From Streptomyces sp. NRRL WC-3742 (GTDB taxonomy: Bacteria > Actinomycetota > Actinomycetes > Streptomycetales > Streptomycetaceae): a stretch of DNA of 64,000 bases. The notes under the pieces are model-generated. The model made no database searches and was not told where the DNA came from. It worked only from the letters and a program-made list of their open reading frames with translations. Below are positions 35,497 through 44,114 of this stretch, piece after piece (the stretch's first letter is position 1; each line of letters begins with the position of its first letter). The stretch lies in assembly GCF_000720635.1 (NCBI RefSeq), contig NZ_JOCF01000018.1, forward strand, positions 1 to 64,000. The letters run 5' to 3'. The position numbers and the translations under genes were made by a program.

Positions 35497-35606
35497 TGCC
35501 ACTACTCGCGTAGTGGCACTACGCACGTAGTGCACCCGCACGGGTGACGGCGGCACCTCGCGAGCAGTGGAACTACTCCAGTAGTGGCACTACGTGCGTA
35601 GTGCCC
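35481..35606. repeat. GTAGTGSCACTAC palindrome array B (two blocks)
   Basis: Block 1: GGAACTAC - CGCA - GTAGTGCCACTAC (35493-35505) - TCGC - GTAGTGGCACTAC (35510-35522) - GCAC - GTAGTGCAC. Block 2: GCAGTGGAACTAC (35564-35576) - TCCA - GTAGTGGCACTAC (35581-35593) - GTGC - GTAGTGCCC. Same 13-bp palindrome and 4-bp spacers (17-bp period) as array A at 25113, but with different spacers and therefore not a recent copy. It lies between the convergent zapE and MMPL genes. Confidence 0.93.
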
Positions 35607-35620
35607 GCCGCCTCCTCGAC

Positions 35621-35640
35621 CCCCTCAGACCCCCTCAGAC
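35621..35640. repeat. 10-bp repeat x2 at the MMPL gene stop
   Basis: CCCCTCAGAC twice, preceded by the degenerate CCTCCTCGAC (35611-35620). The MMPL stop (reverse of 35635-35637) is in the inner copy. Confidence 0.85.
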
Positions 35641-37857
35641 CTCCACCAGGTCCTTCGCCGGACGCTGCGCCGGAATCGCCGCCGCCCCGCCCTCGCCCCC
35701 CAGCTCCGGCAGTTCCACGTGCTCGCTCAGGCCGAAGCGCCGGTGCAGCCGCCGCAGCGGGGCCGGGGCCCACCAGTTGAACTCGCCGAAGAACGTCATC
35801 GCCGCCGGGACCAGCAGGGAGCGCACCAGTGTGGCGTCCACCGCCACGGCGACGGCCAGGGCGATGCCCATCTGTTTGACCATCAGCATGTCCCCGGCCG
35901 CGAAGCCCGCGAAGACGATCACCATCAGCAGGGCCGCCGAGGTGATGATCCGACCGCTGCGCTGCAGCCCCAGCTCCACCGCGCGCCGGCAGCCGTAGCC
36001 GCGCGCGTGCAGTTCCTTGATCCGGGCGAGCAGGAACACCTCGTAGTCCATCGAAAGCCCGAACGCGAAGGCGAACACCAGCACCGGGATGAACGTCTCC
36101 AGCCCGCCCGTCGGGCTGAACCCGAGCAGCCCGCTGAACCAGCCGTCCTGGAACACCAGTGTCAGCGCGCCGAGCGAGGCCCCCAGCGAGAGCAGGTTCA
36201 TCAGCAGCGCCTTGACGGGCATCACCACCGAGCCCGTCATCAGGAAGAGCAACACCAGGGTCCCGGCCGCGACCAGCCCCAGCGCCCAGGGGCCGCGCGA
36301 GGACAGCTCGTCCTGGAAGTCCACCACCGAGGCCGCGCCGCCGGTGACGTACGTGGTCAGCCCGCCCCGGTGTTCCCGCAGCTCGTCCACCACCTGCTTG
36401 GCGCCGCCGCCCTGCGGGTCCCCGGGCACCAGCACGTCCACGGTCGACACCGAGTCGCTCACGGGCGTCACCGCCCGTACCCCGCTGACCCCGGGCAGCT
36501 TGGCGACCACGTCGTCCGCGTACGCCTGGGCCGCCTGGGCCCCGCCCTCGACGACCACGGTGATCGGCGCGGCGGCCACCTGCGGGAAGCGCTGGTCGAT
36601 GGTCTCGGCGACCTGCCGCCCCGCCGAGGAGGCGGGCAGCACCGCGGCGCCGGAGCTGCGCATCTGCGCGTGGAAGAACGGCGCCCCGGCCGCCATCAGC
36701 AGCGCGACGCAGGCCAGCGAGACGGGCACGGCCCGTTTGCTCACCCGCCGCACCGTTCGGCTGAAGAAGCCCTCGTCCGAGACCGGCTTGGTCGGGGCCT
36801 TGATCCTGGAGCCGGCGAAGCCGAGCAGCGCGGGGATGAGGGTCAGCGCGGCGGCCACGGCGATCACGACGACGCTGACGCCCGCCGCGGCGACGGCGCC
36901 GAGCACCGGGCTGGTGAAGACGAACAGGCCGGAGAGCGCCACGGCCACGGTCAGTCCGGAGAAGGCGACGGTCCGTCCGGCGGTCGCGGCGGTCCGCTCG
37001 ACGGCGGCGGCGATGCCCGCGCCGTGGCCTCGTTCCTCGCGGAAACGATTCACCATGAGAAGCGCGTAGTCGATGGAGAGCCCGAGCCCGAGCACGGTGG
37101 CGATCGGCAGCACGCTGGTGTCGATGTCCATGATCCGGCTGAACCCGAACATCGCCAGCAGGGCCCCGCCCACCGAGGCGACCGCCCCGATCACCGGCAG
37201 CGAGGCCGCCGCCAGCCCGCCGAAGACCAGCACCATCACGACCAGGGTGAGCGGCAGGGTCACCATCTCGCCGAAGCGGGTGTCCCGCTCGGTCTGCTTC
37301 TTGACCTCCTGCTGGAGCACCAGGTCCCCGCCGACGGTCACGTGCGCCCCGCCAGCGCCGTCCAGCGCCGCCAGCCGCGAGGCGACCGCGTCGGTCTGCG
37401 CGGTGGTCGCGCCGTCCGCCATCCGTACGGTCAGCAGGCTGGCCGTGCCGTCCGCGGCGCGCAGGGCGGCGGGGGCCGGCCCGTGCCCGTACGCGTCCAG
37501 CGCGGAGGAGACCCCGGGCAGGCCCGTGATCTCGGCGGTCGCCTTCTCCACGGCCGCCCGTACGACGGGGTCGGTCACGGGCTTGCCGTCCACGACCGCG
37601 GTGACGGTGCCCTCGGACGGGTCGACCGCGGCGGTGACGGCGGCGCCCCGGTCGGCCTCGGCACTGGCGGAGGAGGCTCCGGCCACCGACCCCTCGAACA
37701 CCCGGCCGCCGATCAGCACGCCGACGACCAGGACGACGGCCCAGAAGCCGAGCACCCAGCGGCGGTGGCGGAAGCAGAACCGGCCGATCGCCGCGAGGCG
37801 GCCGCCGACCACGGCGCCGACCACAGCGGCGGGGGCGGCGGAGGAGGGGTTGCGCAT
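35635..37857 (-). CDS. MMPL/RND-family transporter
   Basis: 740 aa membrane exporter with two halves: helices near WVLGFWAVVLVVGVLIGG, then an extracytoplasmic domain, the GLSIDYALLMVNRFREER motif (Asp-Tyr proton relay) and a second half with the matching FGLSMDYEVFLLARIKELHA. AAAGG lies eight bases before the ATG at 37857. Substrate unknown; streptomycete MMPLs export lipids or polyketide-like products. Palindromes upstream suggest control by an unlinked regulator. The stop lies in a 10-bp repeat. Confidence 0.94.
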   Translation of the reverse strand: MRNPSSAAPAAVVGAVVGGRLAAIGRFCFRHRRWVLGFWAVVLVVGVLIGGRVFEGSVAGASSASAEADRGAAVTAAVDPSEGTVTAVVDGKPVTDPVVRAAVEKATAEITGLPGVSSALDAYGHGPAPAALRAADGTASLLTVRMADGATTAQTDAVASRLAALDGAGGAHVTVGGDLVLQQEVKKQTERDTRFGEMVTLPLTLVVMVLVFGGLAAASLPVIGAVASVGGALLAMFGFSRIMDIDTSVLPIATVLGLGLSIDYALLMVNRFREERGHGAGIAAAVERTAATAGRTVAFSGLTVAVALSGLFVFTSPVLGAVAAAGVSVVVIAVAAALTLIPALLGFAGSRIKAPTKPVSDEGFFSRTVRRVSKRAVPVSLACVALLMAAGAPFFHAQMRSSGAAVLPASSAGRQVAETIDQRFPQVAAAPITVVVEGGAQAAQAYADDVVAKLPGVSGVRAVTPVSDSVSTVDVLVPGDPQGGGAKQVVDELREHRGGLTTYVTGGAASVVDFQDELSSRGPWALGLVAAGTLVLLFLMTGSVVMPVKALLMNLLSLGASLGALTLVFQDGWFSGLLGFSPTGGLETFIPVLVFAFAFGLSMDYEVFLLARIKELHARGYGCRRAVELGLQRSGRIITSAALLMVIVFAGFAAGDMLMVKQMGIALAVAVAVDATLVRSLLVPAAMTFFGEFNWWAPAPLRRLHRRFGLSEHVELPELGGEGGAAAIPAQRPAKDLVEV

Positions 37858-37874
37858 GAGGAGCCTTTCGGGCA

Positions 37875-37934
37875 GTTCACCTCAATGTAGGTGGAACCCG
37901 AACTCCGGCCTATAGCAGGCGGATGAGCCTCATC
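37875..37934 (-). promoter_or_regulatory. Two palindromes upstream of the MMPL gene
   Basis: GTTCACCTCAATGTAGGTG continuing GAAC (37875-37897) is an inverted repeat with one extra base; GATGAGCCTCATC (37922-37934) is a perfect 13-bp palindrome. Either could be an operator. No regulator gene is adjacent. Confidence 0.4.
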
Positions 37935-38006
37935 TCACACTTCCCTTCACATAAACGACACATCAGTACGCGGCGCATAAATGAAGGCGGACAACGAAAA
38001 ACGAAA

Positions 38007-38044
38007 AGGGGCCCCACCCGGACCGAAGTCCGAATGGGGCCCCT
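38007..38044 (-). terminator. Rho-independent terminator of rpsA
   Basis: On the reverse strand AGGGGCCCCA pairs with TGGGGCCCCT, with an inner GGAC/GTCC helix, followed by TTTTCGTTTTTCG. One of the few terminators here with a real U-tract; it lies about 75 bases after the rpsA stop. Confidence 0.9.
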
Positions 38045-38050
38045 CCCCTA

Positions 38051-38108
38051 GCTATCAGCACACCGGCTGTCAGCGCACCGGCTGTCAGCAGACGCTGTCA
38101 GCGGGCGG
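38051..38108. repeat. 15-bp degenerate repeat x4 downstream of rpsA
   Basis: GCTATCAGCACACCG, GCTGTCAGCGCACCG, GCTGTCAGCAGAC and GCTGTCAGCGGGCGG (38051-38108). It lies between the rpsA stop and its terminator and does not include the stop codon. Confidence 0.85.
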
Positions 38109-38120
38109 GAAGCGAGAGCC

Positions 38121-39611
38121 TCAGCTCTGGCCGCCGGCCAGCTTCTCGCGCAGGGCGGCCAGGGCCTCGTCGGAGGCCAGGGCGCCGGCACCCTCGTCGC
38201 TGGAGGACGAGTACGAGCCACCCGCGGCGGCGGCGACGGCGTCGCCACCCTCCTCGGCGGCCTGGGCGTCGGCCTCGCGGCTCTTGATGACCTGGGCCTG
38301 GTGCTGCTCGAAGCGGGTCTGCGCCTCGGCGTACTGGCGCTCCCACTCCTCACGCTGCTTCTCGAAGCCGGGCAGCCAGTCGTTCGCCTCGGGGTCGAAG
38401 CCCTCCGGGTAGATGTAGTTGCCCTGGTCGTCGTACGAGGCGGCCATGCCGTACAGGGTCGGGTCGAACTCGACCTCGGCCGGGTTGGCACCCAGGGCCT
38501 CGTTGGCCTGCTTGAGCGACAGGCTGATGCGACGACGCTCGAGGTCGATGTCGATGACCTTGACGAAGATCTCGTCGCCGACCTGGACGACCTGCTCCGG
38601 GATCTCGACGTGGCGCTCGGCCAGCTCGGAGATGTGGACCAGACCCTCGATGCCCTCGTCCACGCGGACGAACGCACCGAACGGAACCAGCTTGGTGACC
38701 TTACCCGGAACGACCTGGCCGATCTGGTGGGTACGGGCGAACTGCTGCCACGGGTCCTCCTGGGTCGCCTTCAGCGACAGGGAGACGCGCTCGCGGTCCA
38801 TGTCAACGTCGAGAACCTCGACGGTGACCTCCTGGCCGACCTCGACAACCTCGGACGGGTGGTCGATGTGCTTCCAGGACAGCTCGGAGACGTGCACGAG
38901 GCCGTCGACGCCACCCAGGTCCACGAAGGCACCGAAGTTGACGATCGAGGAGACGACGCCGGAGCGCACCTGGCCCTTCTGCAGGGTGGTGAGGAAGGTC
39001 TGGCGGACCTCGCTCTGGGTCTGCTCCAGCCAGGCACGGCGGGACAGGACCACGTTGTTGCGGTTCTTGTCCAGCTCGATGATCTTGGCCTCGAGCTCCT
39101 TGCCCACGTAGGGCTGGAGGTCGCGGACGCGGCGCATCTCGACGAGCGAGGCCGGCAGGAAGCCACGGAGGCCGATGTCGAGGATGAGACCACCCTTGAC
39201 GACCTCGATGACGGTACCGGTGACGATGCCGTCCTCTTCCTTGATCTTCTCGATCGTGCCCCAGGCACGCTCGTACTGAGCGCGCTTCTTGGACAGGATG
39301 AGACGACCCTCCTTGTCCTCCTTCTGGAGAACCAGGGCCTCGATGTTGTCACCGACGGCGACGACCTCGTGCGGGTCAACGTCGTGCTTGATCGAGAGCT
39401 CGCGGGACGGGATGACGCCCTCGGTCTTGTAACCGATGTCGAGGAGGACCTCGTCACGGTCGACCTTCACGATGACGCCCTCGACGATGTCGCCATCGTT
39501 GAAGTACTTGATGGTCTCGTCGATGGCGGCGAGGAACGCCTCCGCGTCGCCGATGTCGTTGACCGCGACCTGCGGGGTGGTGCTGAGGGAGGAGTCGGTG
39601 GGGCTCGTCAT
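38121..39611 (-). CDS. rpsA: 30S ribosomal protein S1
   Basis: 496 aa, actinobacterial S1 with four S1/OB repeats: GDIVEGVIVKVDRDEVLLDI (~36), GIVTGTVIEVVKGGLILDIG (~121), GQVRSGVVSSIVNFGAFVDL (~206) and GQVVPGKVTKLVPFGAFVRV (~291). The acidic, Ser-rich tail (EGGDAVAAAAGGSYSSSSDE) is typical of Streptomyces. Guides mRNA to the 30S subunit. Codon choice is more strongly biased than in neighbours, as expected for high expression. Upstream is a strong promoter with a ~208-base leader, and it ends with a U-tract terminator. GGAG is 11 bases before the ATG. Confidence 0.98.
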   Translation of the reverse strand: MTSPTDSSLSTTPQVAVNDIGDAEAFLAAIDETIKYFNDGDIVEGVIVKVDRDEVLLDIGYKTEGVIPSRELSIKHDVDPHEVVAVGDNIEALVLQKEDKEGRLILSKKRAQYERAWGTIEKIKEEDGIVTGTVIEVVKGGLILDIGLRGFLPASLVEMRRVRDLQPYVGKELEAKIIELDKNRNNVVLSRRAWLEQTQSEVRQTFLTTLQKGQVRSGVVSSIVNFGAFVDLGGVDGLVHVSELSWKHIDHPSEVVEVGQEVTVEVLDVDMDRERVSLSLKATQEDPWQQFARTHQIGQVVPGKVTKLVPFGAFVRVDEGIEGLVHISELAERHVEIPEQVVQVGDEIFVKVIDIDLERRRISLSLKQANEALGANPAEVEFDPTLYGMAASYDDQGNYIYPEGFDPEANDWLPGFEKQREEWERQYAEAQTRFEQHQAQVIKSREADAQAAEEGGDAVAAAAGGSYSSSSDEGAGALASDEALAALREKLAGGQS

Positions 39612-39825
39612 TAGGAAAAGGGCTCCGGTACGGACATGAAGTCGTAGGTAATGCCACGCGGAGGGCCCGTATCGCTCCCACCGAAAGCCGGACAGCCAAG
39701 AAAACGGCGCACCGGGGTCTTCGCCATAGCGATAACCGGCGTCCGTCTTGCGACCGTGGGGTCTTCGACAGAATGCGAGCGCGACCTGCTCCGTCCGAGG
39801 CGCGCAGGCCCGCAGCGCAACTTGT

Positions 39826-39854
39826 AGCATACGGGGACGGCCGGGCACGGTCAA
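39826..39854 (-). promoter_or_regulatory. rpsA promoter
   Basis: Reverse strand TTGACC (39849-39854), 17-base spacer, TATGCT (39826-39831): a near-consensus HrdB-type promoter. Its start point near 39819 gives a leader of about 208 bases before the ATG. The rest of the 39612-40025 gap holds no gene; TTATCC at ~39900 may belong to the divergent methyltransferase. Confidence 0.85.
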
Positions 39855-40025
39855 TGCCGAAGGTCGGCAAGACGGTGGAGCCCGGTACGGATCAGGTCTT
39901 ATCCTCCGATGGCGCACCTCGCGGCGACGCCCTGGAGGGACCCTTCCCCGGATGCCACCACCAGGACTCCGGCCCTCACGGGCCGGGTCGCGGCAGCGGC
40001 GCTTCCGCAGACCACACCCTACGCG

Positions 40026-40904
40026 ATGGGCATTATCACCGTGGCCACCACCCCCCAGTCCGAACTCCCGTCCGAACTCCCGTCCGAGCTCCGCGATCTT
40101 GACGACGACGGCGACGACGCGGTAAGGCGGCAGGCCGGAACCGGTGAGAGCAGCCGCGCGAGCCGGCACTGGTGGGACCGCAACGCCGACGAATACCAGG
40201 ACGAGCACGGGGAGTTCCTCGGCGACGACCGCTTCACCTGGTGCCCCGAGGGCCTCGACGAATCCTCCGTGCACCTGCTGGGTCCCGTCGAGGGCAGGGA
40301 CGTCCTGGAGATCGGCGCCGGCGCCGCCCAGTGCTCGCGGTGGCTGCGCGCCCAGGGAGCGCGGCCCGTCGCCCTCGACATCTCCCACCGGCAGCTCCAG
40401 CACTCCCTGCGCATCGACCTCGCGCGGGGCGCCACGCCCGTCGCGGTCGTCCAGGCCGACGCGGCGGTGCTGCCCTTCGCCGCCTCCTCGTTCGACATCG
40501 CCTGCTCCGCGTACGGGGCCGTGCCGTTCAGCGCCGACACCGCCGCCCTGATGCGCGAGGTGCACCGGGTGCTGCGGCCCGGCGGGCGGTGGGTGTTCTC
40601 CGTGACCCACCCGATCCGGTGGGCGTTCCCCGACGAGCCGGGGGTCGAGGGGCTCACGGCGCTCTCCTCCTACTTCGACCGCACCCCGTACGTGGAGGAG
40701 GACGAGCAGGGGCGCGCCAGCTACGTCGAGCACCACCGCACCGTCGGGGACCGGGTACGGGAGCTGGTCGGCGCCGGGTTCCGGCTGGTCGACCTGGTCG
40801 AGCCGGAGTGGCCGGAGGGGCTGGAGCAGGAGTGGGGCGGCTGGTCGCCGCTGCGCGGGCGGCTGATCCCGGGGACGGCGATCTTCGTGGCGGAGCGTCC
40901 GTGA
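40026..40904 (+). CDS. Class I SAM-dependent methyltransferase
   Basis: 292 aa. Motif I VLEIGAGAAQCSRWL at about 107, motif II PVALDISHRQLQHSL, post-motif AVVQADAAVLPFAASSFDIA and the RVLRPGGRWVFSVTHPIRW strand place it with the UbiE-like methyltransferases. The N-terminus carries a repeated SELPSELPSEL. The stop overlaps the GTG of hrpB, so it is co-translated with the helicase. In Streptomyces this gene always accompanies rpsA; substrate unknown. ATG 40026. Confidence 0.9.
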   Translation: MGIITVATTPQSELPSELPSELRDLDDDGDDAVRRQAGTGESSRASRHWWDRNADEYQDEHGEFLGDDRFTWCPEGLDESSVHLLGPVEGRDVLEIGAGAAQCSRWLRAQGARPVALDISHRQLQHSLRIDLARGATPVAVVQADAAVLPFAASSFDIACSAYGAVPFSADTAALMREVHRVLRPGGRWVFSVTHPIRWAFPDEPGVEGLTALSSYFDRTPYVEEDEQGRASYVEHHRTVGDRVRELVGAGFRLVDLVEPEWPEGLEQEWGGWSPLRGRLIPGTAIFVAERP

Positions 40905-43408
40905 ACCCTGCGTGGCGCTCACTGCCCGTCCGCGACGCCCTGCCCGCGCTGCACGAGGCGCTGGACTCGCGCGGCGTCGCCGTACTCGCGGCGCCGCCGG
41001 GGACGGGGAAGACCACGCTGGTGCCGCTGGCCCTGGCGGGGCTGCTCCCGTCCGGGGTCGTACGGCGCGTGCTCGTCGCCGAACCGCGCCGCCTCGCCGT
41101 CCGGGCCGCCGCCCGGCGGATGGCCTGGCTGCTCGGCTCCTCCGTCGGGCGCGAGGTCGGGTACACCGTGCGCGGGGACCGTAAGGTCGGACCCTCGACC
41201 GTCATCGAGGTGGTCACGACGGGCGTCCTGCTGCAACGGCTGCAGCGGGACCAGGAGTTGCCGGGCGTCGACGTCGTCGTCCTCGACGAGTGCCACGAAC
41301 GCCACCTCGACGCCGACACCGCGCTCGCCTTCCTCCTCGACGTACGGGCGGCGCTGCGGCCCGAACTGCGGCTGGTCTGCGCCTCGGCGACCTCCGACAC
41401 CGCCGCCTGGGCCGAACTGCTCGGCGGGGCACCGGTGGTGGAGGCGCACGGGGTGTCCCACCCGGTGGACGTGGTGTGGGCACCGCCGCCGCGTGCGGTG
41501 CGGCCCGCGCACGGGACGCGGGTGGACTTCGCGCTGCTCGACCACGTCGCCTCGGTGGTGCGGCGGGCGCTGGGCGAACGCGACGGCGACGTCCTCTGCT
41601 TCCTCCCCGGCGTCGGCGAGATCGCCCGCGTCGCCGGGCAGCTGTCCGACCTGCCCGTCGACGTCCTCCAACTCCACGGCCGAGCACCCCAGTCCGTCCA
41701 GGACGCCGCCCTCGCCCCCTCGCCCTCCCGACGGGTCGTCCTGTCCACCGCCGTTGCCGAGTCCTCCCTCACCGTCCCGGGCGTGAGGGTCGTCGTCGAC
41801 GCCGGACTCGCCCGCGAGCCGCGCACCGACCACGCGCGCGGCCTCTCCGCCCTCGTCACCGTCCGCGCCTCCCTCGCCGCCGCCCGCCAACGCGCGGGCC
41901 GCGCCGGACGCGAGGCCCCCGGCACGGTCTACCGCTGCTGGCACGAGGCCGAGGACGCCCGCGCCGCCCGCTTCCCCACACCCGAGATCGCCCTCGCCGA
42001 CCTCACCTCCTTCGCCCTCCAGGCCGCCTGCTGGGGCGACCCCGACGCCACGGGCCTCGCCCTGCCCGACGCCCCGCCCGCCGGAGCCATGGCCGCCGCC
42101 CGGCAAACCCTCATCGCCCTCGGCGCCGTCTCCCCCGACGGGCGGGCCACCGCACGCGGCACCCGCCTCGCCCGTACGGGGCTGCACCCCCGCCTCGCCC
42201 GTGCCCTGCTCGACGGAGCCCCCGCCGTCGGTTCCCGCCGCGCCGCCGAAGTCGTCGCGCTCCTCTCCGAGGAACCCCCGCGCGCCCTCGGCGACGACCT
42301 CGGGGCGGTCTGGCGTACGGTCCGCTCCTCCAACGACCCCTATGCGGGCCGCTGGCGCGACGAAGTCCGCCGCCTCGAGCGCGCCACCGACTCCTCGCCT
42401 GCCACTTCTCTCCCCGACCCCACCGCCGCCGGCCTGGTCGTAGCCCTCGCCTTCCCCGAACGCATCGCCCGCGCCCGCGTCGACAAGCCCGCCCCCGGCG
42501 AGCGCAGCCCGTACCTCATGGCCTCCGGCACCGCCGCCGAACTCCCCCCGGACACCCGCCTCGGCGCCCTCCCCTGGCTCGCCGTAGCCGTCGCCGACCG
42601 CCCGGCAGGATCCCCGTCCGCCCGCATCCGCCACGCGGCAGCCCTCGACGAGGACACCGCCCGCCTCGCGGGGGCGCCGCTGCTCACCACCCGCGAGGAA
42701 GTCCACTGGGACACCCGGCGCGGGGACGTCGTCTCACGGCAGGTCGACTCCCTGGGCGCCGTCGAACTCTCCGCGTCCCCGCTGGGCCGCCCCGCCCCCA
42801 CCCTCATCCGCGCCGCGTTGCTCGACGGCCTCACCCGCGAAGGCGTCAGCACCCTCCTCACCTTCCCCACCAACCTCCGCGAGCGCCTGGCGTTCCTCCA
42901 CACCGCCCTCGGCGACCCGTGGCCCGACGTCTCCGACGCTTCGCTGCTGGCCCGCGCCGACGAGTGGCTCGAACCCGAGCTATCGCGCGCCCGCCGCCGC
43001 TCCGACCTCACCCGCATAGACACCACGTCCGCCCTCCAACGCCTCCTCCCCTGGGCCACCGGAGAAGCAGGCCGCCTGGACGAGTTGGCCCCGGAACGCA
43101 TCACCGTCCCCACCGGCTCCAAGATCCGCATCGACTACACCACCAACCCCCCGGTCCTGGCAGTGAAGCTGCAAGAACTCTTCGGCTGGACCACCACCCC
43201 GGCCTTGGCAGGCGGACGAGTCCCCCTCACCATCCACCTCCTCTCCCCCGCCGGCCGCCCCACAGCCGTGACCAGCGACCTCGCCTCCTTCTGGCACACC
43301 GGCTACAAAGCCGTCCGCGCAGACCTGCGAGGCCGCTACCCCCGCCACCCCTGGCCCGAAGACCCCACCACGGCAGAACCCACCCGCCGCACCAACGCGA
43401 GGAAGTAG
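40901..43408 (+). CDS. hrpB: ATP-dependent helicase HrpB (DEAH/RHA type)
   Basis: 835 aa, RNA-helicase-like enzyme of uncertain target. Walker A AAPPGTGKTTLVPLAL at ~32, motif Ib EVVTTGVLLQRLQ, DEAH-box variant VLDECHERHLDAD, SAT motif VCASATSDT, motif V STAVAESSLTVPGVRVVVDA, motif VI QRAGRAGREAPGTVYR, and the HrpB-specific C-terminal domain with TNLRERLAFL and PWPEDP. GTG overlaps the methyltransferase stop (GTGA). Codon use toward the 3' end becomes more C-rich but stays in frame. Confidence 0.95.
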   Translation: MNPAWRSLPVRDALPALHEALDSRGVAVLAAPPGTGKTTLVPLALAGLLPSGVVRRVLVAEPRRLAVRAAARRMAWLLGSSVGREVGYTVRGDRKVGPSTVIEVVTTGVLLQRLQRDQELPGVDVVVLDECHERHLDADTALAFLLDVRAALRPELRLVCASATSDTAAWAELLGGAPVVEAHGVSHPVDVVWAPPPRAVRPAHGTRVDFALLDHVASVVRRALGERDGDVLCFLPGVGEIARVAGQLSDLPVDVLQLHGRAPQSVQDAALAPSPSRRVVLSTAVAESSLTVPGVRVVVDAGLAREPRTDHARGLSALVTVRASLAAARQRAGRAGREAPGTVYRCWHEAEDARAARFPTPEIALADLTSFALQAACWGDPDATGLALPDAPPAGAMAAARQTLIALGAVSPDGRATARGTRLARTGLHPRLARALLDGAPAVGSRRAAEVVALLSEEPPRALGDDLGAVWRTVRSSNDPYAGRWRDEVRRLERATDSSPATSLPDPTAAGLVVALAFPERIARARVDKPAPGERSPYLMASGTAAELPPDTRLGALPWLAVAVADRPAGSPSARIRHAAALDEDTARLAGAPLLTTREEVHWDTRRGDVVSRQVDSLGAVELSASPLGRPAPTLIRAALLDGLTREGVSTLLTFPTNLRERLAFLHTALGDPWPDVSDASLLARADEWLEPELSRARRRSDLTRIDTTSALQRLLPWATGEAGRLDELAPERITVPTGSKIRIDYTTNPPVLAVKLQELFGWTTTPALAGGRVPLTIHLLSPAGRPTAVTSDLASFWHTGYKAVRADLRGRYPRHPWPEDPTTAEPTRRTNARK

Positions 43409-43427
43409 CAACGAAGAGGCCCCGCCG

Positions 43428-43877
43428 TTACAGCAGGTGCCGGCCGTCATGCGTCCGCACACTCGGTGCGGCGTCATCCCGCAGCCCGTCCAGGACACGT
43501 ACCGCATAGACCTCGGCCATGCGATCGGAGACCTCCTCCGGCGTGAGCCAGGCGACCTCGACCGACTCCGTCGAGAGGCGCATCGCCTCGTTCTCCGGTC
43601 GGCAACGAAAGACGAGGGCGACGATCCCCCGACTCACGTTCTTGTAGACGCCGGTCAGCCGCTCGACGCCGACCTTGATCCCGGTCTCCTCGTAGACCTC
43701 GCGGCACACCCCGTCCTCGACGGACTCATCCAGCTCCAGGACGCCACCCGGCGGCTCCCAAGTCCCGTTGTCAGCCCGCCGAATCGCCAACACACGGCCG
43801 TCCTCCCGCACCACCACCCCGGCGACGGACACCGAGTGGAGCGGCGTTGACCGGGAGTTCTCCGCGCTGTTACTCAT
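43428..43877 (-). CDS. NUDIX hydrolase
   Basis: 149 aa. Nudix box GGVLELDESVEDGVCREVYEETGIKVG (in part REVYEETGI with the G-x5-E spacing) about residue 44. Starts MSNSAENSRSTPLHSVSVAG. Streptomycete proteins of this kind are often linked to XRE/DUF397 genes; none is present here. Substrate, some nucleoside diphosphate derivative, unknown. ATG 43877. Confidence 0.9.
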   Translation of the reverse strand: MSNSAENSRSTPLHSVSVAGVVVREDGRVLAIRRADNGTWEPPGGVLELDESVEDGVCREVYEETGIKVGVERLTGVYKNVSRGIVALVFRCRPENEAMRLSTESVEVAWLTPEEVSDRMAEVYAVRVLDGLRDDAAPSVRTHDGRHLL

Positions 43878-43954
43878 GCGCAGGAGGATAGGAGCTCGAA
43901 GTTGGACGACGAGCTCGGCGACGTTCGTCTGAGGATGTAGCAGCGCAGAAGGCC

Positions 43955-43995
43955 CGTTGCGTGGGAAGTCGGCCACACCGACTTCCCACGCAACG
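43955..43995. repeat. 18-bp-arm hairpin, GGGAAGTCGG type (left)
   Basis: CGTTGCGTGGGAAGTCGG (43955-43972), loop CCACA, CCGACTTCCCACGCAACG (43978-43995). Shares the core GGGAAGTCGG/CCGACTTCCC with the hairpin at 45133; the pair brackets the decayed methyltransferase. Probably terminator-like. Confidence 0.85.
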
Positions 43996-44114
43996 GCCCT
44001 GCCCTGCACGGGCCGACCGTGATACCAACGCCAGGAGGTAAGGGAAGCCCAACGGGTACGGTCACAGGCAGGCCACTCCACCGCAGGCTCGGGTGACGAC
44101 GGAGGACACCGCAA

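Noticed and set aside
25113..35606. Palindrome arrays as the ends of one 10-kb mobile element
   Set aside because: The region between contains core genes such as coaE and zapE in normal context, and the two arrays differ in spacers and arrangement.
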